In this document: in pieces, positions 15,982-20,013 of the stretch
Layout: each line of letters opens with the position of its first letter
How positions within the stretch are numbered: position 1 is the first letter of the stretch
Source of the DNA: Methanosarcinales archaeon
Lineage (GTDB): Archaea > Halobacteriota > Methanosarcinia > DSM-18856 > Methermicoccaceae
Assembly (NCBI GenBank): GCA_003661015.1
Contig: QMVI01000006.1
Coordinates: forward strand, 1-20,013
Length of the DNA stretch: 20,013 nucleotides
Reading direction: 5' to 3'
Notes under the pieces: model-generated
The model's input: the letters and a program-made list of their open reading frames with translations, nothing else
Databases searched by the model: none
What the model was told of the DNA's origin: nothing
Made by a program: the position numbers and the translations under genes

Positions 15982-17279
15982 TGGTGAAACTTGACCCATG
16001 GGGTACATCGACAATCGAGGATTATTCTCATCTCTTTGAGGAGTTTGGAATCCAGCCCTTCAAAGCTCTGGTTGAAAATATACCGAACCCCCACAGATTG
16101 ATGAGAAGAGGCATCATATTTGGACATCGGAATTACGAAGCAGTTCTGGATGCCCTTTTATCTGGCAGTCCATTTGCGGTGATGAGTGGCTTCATGCCGA
16201 GTGGCAAAGCCCATTTCGGCAGTAAGATGGTGATGGAAGAAATCATATGGCATCAGGAGATGGGAGGAGATGCTTATGTGGCGATTGCAGACATAGAGGC
16301 ACATGTTGTCAGAGGTCTTTCGTGGGATAGGTGTGCTGAGTTGGGAAGAGATTACATACTCAGCATAATTGCTCTTGGGCTCAAACCAGAAGCCACCATA
16401 TATTTCCAGTCCACAATGGAAAGGGTGAAAGACCTTGCAATCGAGCTTTCTGGTGAGGTAAATCTATCAGAACTCGTGTCCATATATGGGTTTGGTGGCG
16501 ATGTATCGCTTGCCCATATGCACACACCCATCATACAGAGTGCTGACATACTGAATCCTCAGCTTGATTCTCCAAAGCCGGTGGTTATTCCGGTCGGACC
16601 AGACCAAGACCCCCATATCAGACTTACGAGAGAACTCGCAGACAGAGTTAATATGTTCAAGGTTTTCGAGGCAGACAATGGAAAGGTGAAAGTCTATCCA
16701 AAGGTCTCGAAGCACGAGGTTGGAGATGTTCTCAACCATCTCAAAACAGAACTCGAAAAGGAGTTCGAGGTTTCTGAATATGAGGCACATCTCGAGGTGG
16801 TGGGAAGTGTTGAGAGGGTGAGGGATGTTGCGACCAGAGTGGAACTCGAACATGGTGGCTTTGCCTTCTTACCCCCATCTTCCACCTACCACAGATTCAT
16901 GGAGGGATTGACAGGTGGCAAGATGTCATCAAGCAAGCCAGAGAGCTACATAGCACTCACAGAGGATGTGGATGAGGCGGTATCTAAGCTGATGAGGGCA
17001 AAGACAGGAGGAAGGATATCGAGGGATGAGCAGATGAAGTTCGGAGGAAATCCAGAGGAGTGTTCTGTTTATGCCATGTTGCTTTTCCATCTTGTTGAGG
17101 ATGATGAGGAACTCACCAGAATATACATGGAATGCAGGAATGGAGAGCGGTTGTGTGGGCAATGCAAGAGCGAGGCATCATCTCTTCTCAGAAACTTTTT
17201 GATAGAGCATCAACACAAAAGAGAGGAAGCAGTCGAGAAACTTGACGAATACAACATCGTATGGGGGAAAAGGGTGTGA
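15981..17279 (+). CDS. trpS: Tryptophan--tRNA ligase
   Basis: Class I aminoacyl-tRNA synthetase charging tRNA-Trp, 432 aa, of the archaeal/eukaryotic form. The HIGH-like motif is PSGKAHFG (73-80), and the KMSKS-like loop is KMSSS (314-318). Conserved PVGPDQDPHIRLTRELADR reads through the catalytic core. The C-terminal anticodon-binding part is helical. The start at 15981 is supported by GGAGG (15972-15976); an in-frame ATG at 15891 lies within hpt. It overlaps hpt by 1 nt and ends in TGA, inside the start region of the SAH hydrolase gene. Confidence 0.96.
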   Translation: MVKLDPWGTSTIEDYSHLFEEFGIQPFKALVENIPNPHRLMRRGIIFGHRNYEAVLDALLSGSPFAVMSGFMPSGKAHFGSKMVMEEIIWHQEMGGDAYVAIADIEAHVVRGLSWDRCAELGRDYILSIIALGLKPEATIYFQSTMERVKDLAIELSGEVNLSELVSIYGFGGDVSLAHMHTPIIQSADILNPQLDSPKPVVIPVGPDQDPHIRLTRELADRVNMFKVFEADNGKVKVYPKVSKHEVGDVLNHLKTELEKEFEVSEYEAHLEVVGSVERVRDVATRVELEHGGFAFLPPSSTYHRFMEGLTGGKMSSSKPESYIALTEDVDEAVSKLMRAKTGGRISRDEQMKFGGNPEECSVYAMLLFHLVEDDEELTRIYMECRNGERLCGQCKSEASSLLRNFLIEHQHKREEAVEKLDEYNIVWGKRV

Positions 17280-18478
17280 GTGGTTTGCAGAAAATCGAGT
17301 GGGCTGAAATGCACATGCCAGTTCTCAGAGCAGTCTCGGAGGAGCTTTCAGATTCCTTGAAGGGATATACGGTTGGAATGGCTCTCCATGTGGAGGCAAA
17401 GACCGCAGTACTGGTAAGGACTCTGGTGAGGGCAGGGGCAGAGGTTGCAATCACAGGATGCAATCCATTGAGCACGCAGGATGATGTTGCAGATGCCCTC
17501 AGGGCAGAGGGTGTGCATTGCTATGCAAAGAGAGGATGCTCGACAGAAGAGTACTATGAGGCAATAAACAAAGTGCTTGACCATGAGCCCGATGTGGTTG
17601 TGGATGATGGTGGAGACCTGATATTCACCCTCCATGCCCACCGCAGAGAACTGCTCGAAAACATCAGAGGGGCGACAGAGGAGACCACCACGGGCGTCAA
17701 GAGACTGATTGCCATGCACAGGGATGGAAAACTGGAATTTCCAGTGATAGCTGTGAACAACGCAAGAACGAAATACCTCTTCGATAACAGGTATGGCACA
17801 GGACAATCGACTTGGGACGCCATCATCAGAACAACGAATCTGCTTGTTGCGGGAAAGACTGTGGTGGTTGCCGGGTATGGGTGGTGTGGAAAAGGTGTTG
17901 CAATGAGGGCGAGAGGACTTGGAGCAACCGTGATAATAACAGAGGTTGATCCGGTCAAGGCATTGGAAGCGTGTATGGATGGCTACCGTGTGATGAAGAT
18001 GGAGAAGGCGTCAGAGGTTGGTGACATCTTCATAACCACAACCGGCAACAAAGATGTGATAAGACTTGAGCACATTATGAAGATGAAGGATGGGGTTTTG
18101 TTGGCGAATGCGGGGCATTTCAATGTCGAGATAGATGTGGAGTCGCTGAGAAATACTGCCCAATCAAGGATTGTGAGAAACAATGTGGAGGAGTTCGTAT
18201 TAAACGGAAAAAGGATTTATTTGATAGCAGAGGGAAGACTCGTGAATCTCGCAGCTGGGGATGGACATCCCGTTGAGGTAATGGATATGAGCTTTTCAAA
18301 TCAGGCTTTGTGTGTGAGGTACATAGCAGAGAATGAATTGTCTCCGGGTGTGTACGATGTCCCAGGCGAGATTGATGAGCATGTGGCAAATCTCAAACTG
18401 AACTCTCTCGGAATAGAAATAGACAAACTCACACCTGAGCAGGTAAAATATCTCTCTGAGTGGAGGATGGGAACATGA
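17261..18478 (+). CDS. ahcY: S-adenosylhomocysteine hydrolase family enzyme (AHCY or S-inosylhomocysteine hydrolase)
   Basis: An NAD-dependent hydrolase that removes the product of SAM-dependent methylation, releasing homocysteine. The protein is about 405 aa. Family blocks are KIEWAEMHMPVL, ALHVEAKTAVLV, DDGGDLIFTLH, EETTTGVKRL, VNNARTKYLFDNRYGTGQS, the NAD Rossmann motif GYGWCGKGVAMRARG near 205, and ANAGHFNVEID. In some methanogens this family acts on S-inosylhomocysteine, so the substrate is not fixed by sequence alone. ATG 17261 lacks a clear ribosome site; GTG 17276, with G-rich sequence upstream and a GTGA overlap with trpS, is a realistic alternative. It lies in the same string as ade and hpt, the purine salvage genes. 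The TGA stop overlaps gatC (ATGA). Confidence 0.92.
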   Translation: MGEKGVSGLQKIEWAEMHMPVLRAVSEELSDSLKGYTVGMALHVEAKTAVLVRTLVRAGAEVAITGCNPLSTQDDVADALRAEGVHCYAKRGCSTEEYYEAINKVLDHEPDVVVDDGGDLIFTLHAHRRELLENIRGATEETTTGVKRLIAMHRDGKLEFPVIAVNNARTKYLFDNRYGTGQSTWDAIIRTTNLLVAGKTVVVAGYGWCGKGVAMRARGLGATVIITEVDPVKALEACMDGYRVMKMEKASEVGDIFITTTGNKDVIRLEHIMKMKDGVLLANAGHFNVEIDVESLRNTAQSRIVRNNVEEFVLNGKRIYLIAEGRLVNLAAGDGHPVEVMDMSFSNQALCVRYIAENELSPGVYDVPGEIDEHVANLKLNSLGIEIDKLTPEQVKYLSEWRMGT

Positions 18479-18762
18479 GTGTGATAACAAAGGACGTACT
18501 TGAACATTTGCTCTGGCTATCAAAACTTTCGGTGAGCGAGGAAGAAAAGGAAAGAATATTGACACAGCTGAACAGCGTTTTGGAGTATTTCTCGATTTTG
18601 GATGAGCTTGAAATCGAGGATGTCGAGCCAATGTGGCAGGTTGCAGGTCTTGTAAATGTGTTCAGGGAAGATGAAGTTGAGCCTTCTCTTCCTCAGGAGG
18701 AAGTTCTGAAAAACGCACCAAAAACCGAGAACGGATTCATAAAAACCCCAAGGATGATGTGA
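18475..18762 (+). CDS. gatC: Aspartyl/glutamyl-tRNA amidotransferase subunit C
   Basis: The small subunit of the GatCAB amidotransferase that makes Asn-tRNA(Asn) and/or Gln-tRNA(Gln) from mischarged tRNA. It is 95 aa. LEHLLWLSKLSVSEEEKERI is the family N-terminal helix, followed by LNSVLEYFSILDELEIEDVEP, FREDEVEPSL and the C-terminal NGFIKTPRMM. GGAGG (18462-18466) lies 8 nt before ATG 18475; an in-frame ATG at 18460 lies inside the previous gene. It overlaps the SAH hydrolase gene by 4 nt and is followed 1 nt later by gatA. In archaea Gln-tRNA is usually made by GatDE, so GatCAB mainly supplies Asn-tRNA; gatB is not seen here. Confidence 0.94.
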   Translation: MSVITKDVLEHLLWLSKLSVSEEEKERILTQLNSVLEYFSILDELEIEDVEPMWQVAGLVNVFREDEVEPSLPQEEVLKNAPKTENGFIKTPRMM

Positions 18763-18763
18763 T

Positions 18764-20013
18764 ATGAGAACGATAGGAGAGGTAAGGAAGAGCATAGAGA
18801 GTGATGGGTGTGTTGAGGTTGTTCATCGGGTTCTGGATGACATAGAAAAGTCTCCCTTAAACGATTTCATAACGGTTGCGAGAGAACAGGCTCTTTCGGT
18901 TGCAGAGCAGATTGAGAGAAACTGGAAGGAATGGTGCGATAAACCACTTGCAGGTATTCCGATTGCCATAAAGGACAACATATCCACCCGGGGCATAGAA
19001 ACCACATGTGCCTCCCGCATTCTGAGGGGTTATGTGCCACCATTTGATGCAACGGTTGTGGAAAGACTGAAGAATGCAGGAGCAATCATAGTCGGAAAGA
19101 CAAACATGGATGAGTTCGGCATGGGAACAACATGCGAGTACAGTTTTATAGGTCCTACCAAAAATCCGCATGATTTGACAAGGGTTGCTGGTGGCTCATC
19201 TGGTGGGAGTGCTGCCACTGTTGCATCTGGTGAGGTTCCCGTATCACTGGGAAGCGATACAGGAGGGTCGATAAGATGTCCTGCCTCTTTCTGCGGTTGC
19301 ATCGGATTAAAACCCACATATGGTGCGGTATCGAGGTATGGACTCGTTGCTTATGCAAACTCACTTGAGCAGATCGGACCCCTATCCAATACGATTTCAG
19401 ACCTCGCTCTCGTTTTCGATGTGATAGCTGGATGGGACAGAAGAGACTCCACCACCGTGAACGTTCAGATGAACCTGAAAGAGAGGATTGAGAGTGTGGA
19501 AGGGCGCAGAATTGCGCTGGGCATTCCGAAGGAACTCTCCATACCAGATGAGAGAGTTCAAAAGGTCCTGTGGAGTGTGATACATTCCTTTGAGGAGAGC
19601 GGGGTTGATTACAGGGAGGTGAGTCTGCCTCACATAGAATACTCCCTCCCTTCGTATTATATCATAGCAATGAGCGAGGCATCGTCGAATCTTGCAAGGT
19701 TTGATGGAATGAGATACGGTCTCAGAACCGAGGATACTGTTTGGTATGAAACATTTTCAAATGTGCGGGGAATGGGATTTGGAGAGGAAGTGAAGAGGAG
19801 GATTGTGTTGGGGACATTTGCTCTTTCGAAGGGATATCAGGACAGGTACTATCTCAAGGCTCTCAAAGTAAGGAGAGTTGTGAAGATGGAATTTGAGCGT
19901 GTGTTGAATGAGGTTGATGCCATCATAACCCCCACAATGCCGTGTCAGGCTTTCAGAATAGGTGAGATAAAAGACCCGCTGACAATGTACCTTGCAGATG
20001 TCTTTACAGTTCC
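18764..20013 (+). CDS. gatA: Aspartyl/glutamyl-tRNA amidotransferase subunit A (partial at right edge)
   Basis: The glutaminase (amidase) subunit of GatCAB. The open frame runs 416 codons without any stop, including TAG, to the end of the window, so the C terminus is missing. The amidase catalytic triad is complete: Lys70 in IPIAIKDNIS, cis-Ser145 in GGSSGGSAA and nucleophile Ser169 in GSDTGGSIR. These have the same spacing as Lys79, Ser154 and Ser178 of Staphylococcus GatA. CIGLKPTYGAVSRYG and the later DAIITPTMP also match. It starts 1 nt after gatC. About 60 residues are probably missing, judging from the family length of about 475-485. Confidence 0.96.
   Translation, partial: MRTIGEVRKSIESDGCVEVVHRVLDDIEKSPLNDFITVAREQALSVAEQIERNWKEWCDKPLAGIPIAIKDNISTRGIETTCASRILRGYVPPFDATVVERLKNAGAIIVGKTNMDEFGMGTTCEYSFIGPTKNPHDLTRVAGGSSGGSAATVASGEVPVSLGSDTGGSIRCPASFCGCIGLKPTYGAVSRYGLVAYANSLEQIGPLSNTISDLALVFDVIAGWDRRDSTTVNVQMNLKERIESVEGRRIALGIPKELSIPDERVQKVLWSVIHSFEESGVDYREVSLPHIEYSLPSYYIIAMSEASSNLARFDGMRYGLRTEDTVWYETFSNVRGMGFGEEVKRRIVLGTFALSKGYQDRYYLKALKVRRVVKMEFERVLNEVDAIITPTMPCQAFRIGEIKDPLTMYLADVFTV

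Noticed and set aside
1..20013. CRISPR arrays, insertion sequences, integrase or phage genes, riboswitches
   Set aside because: No repeat-spacer pattern, transposase motif or inverted repeats at element ends were seen. The window is almost wholly filled by housekeeping genes with uniform codon use, and no gap exceeds 80 nt.

Overview
This window comes from an archaeon, most likely a methanogen-related euryarchaeote. The evidence is archaeal gene types throughout: archaeal-form SRP54, phosphorylating archaeal (type II) GAPDH, a stand-alone GMP synthase ATPase subunit, 3-dehydroquinate synthase II, archaeosine tRNA-guanine transglycosylase, archaeal-type Hpt, CooT and GatCA. Shine-Dalgarno sites are of the GGAGG/GGTGA type, arginine is mostly AGA/AGG, and the few gaps are AT-rich and TATA-like. 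The species cannot be fixed from this window.

Layout. A tRNA-Gly(UCC) lies on the minus strand at the left edge. On the plus strand follow a LarA-like nickel-pincer enzyme gene (122-1312), then srp54 (1388-2695), a small Cys-rich protein gene (2692-2997) and tmk, thymidylate kinase (3012-3605). A minus-strand operon, guaAB, cooT, gap, runs from 5735 down to 3602, and its last stop codon overlaps the tmk stop. From a symmetric TATA-like palindrome near 5762, a plus-strand string of 12 genes runs off the right edge with no gap above 5 nt: FAD dehydrogenase, DHQ synthase II, an unrecognised Cys-rich protein, tgtA, an HTH regulator, trkA, trkH, ade, hpt, trpS, ahcY/SIHH, gatC and gatA (partial).

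The most unusual signal is in-frame TAG. srp54 is interrupted once (1679-1681) and tmk three times (3090, 3219, 3342), yet both proteins read perfectly in one frame on either side. Their catalytic motifs are intact, and there are no frameshifts and no internal TGA or TAA. None of the 19 complete protein genes ends in TAG (15 end in TGA, 4 in TAA). The simplest reading is that TAG is a sense codon here, most plausibly pyrrolysine, and that it is used in ordinary housekeeping genes and not only in methylamine methyltransferases. The pyl genes are not in this window, so the amino acid is inferred.

Functional themes: purine metabolism (guaAB, ade plus hpt salvage, SAH/SIH hydrolysis), translation and tRNA (tRNA-Gly, tgtA, trpS, gatCA), K+ uptake (trkA/trkH with a possible Cys-containing regulator), nickel-linked proteins (LarA-like, CooT), and two essential functions, protein targeting and dTTP synthesis, that would depend on TAG decoding.
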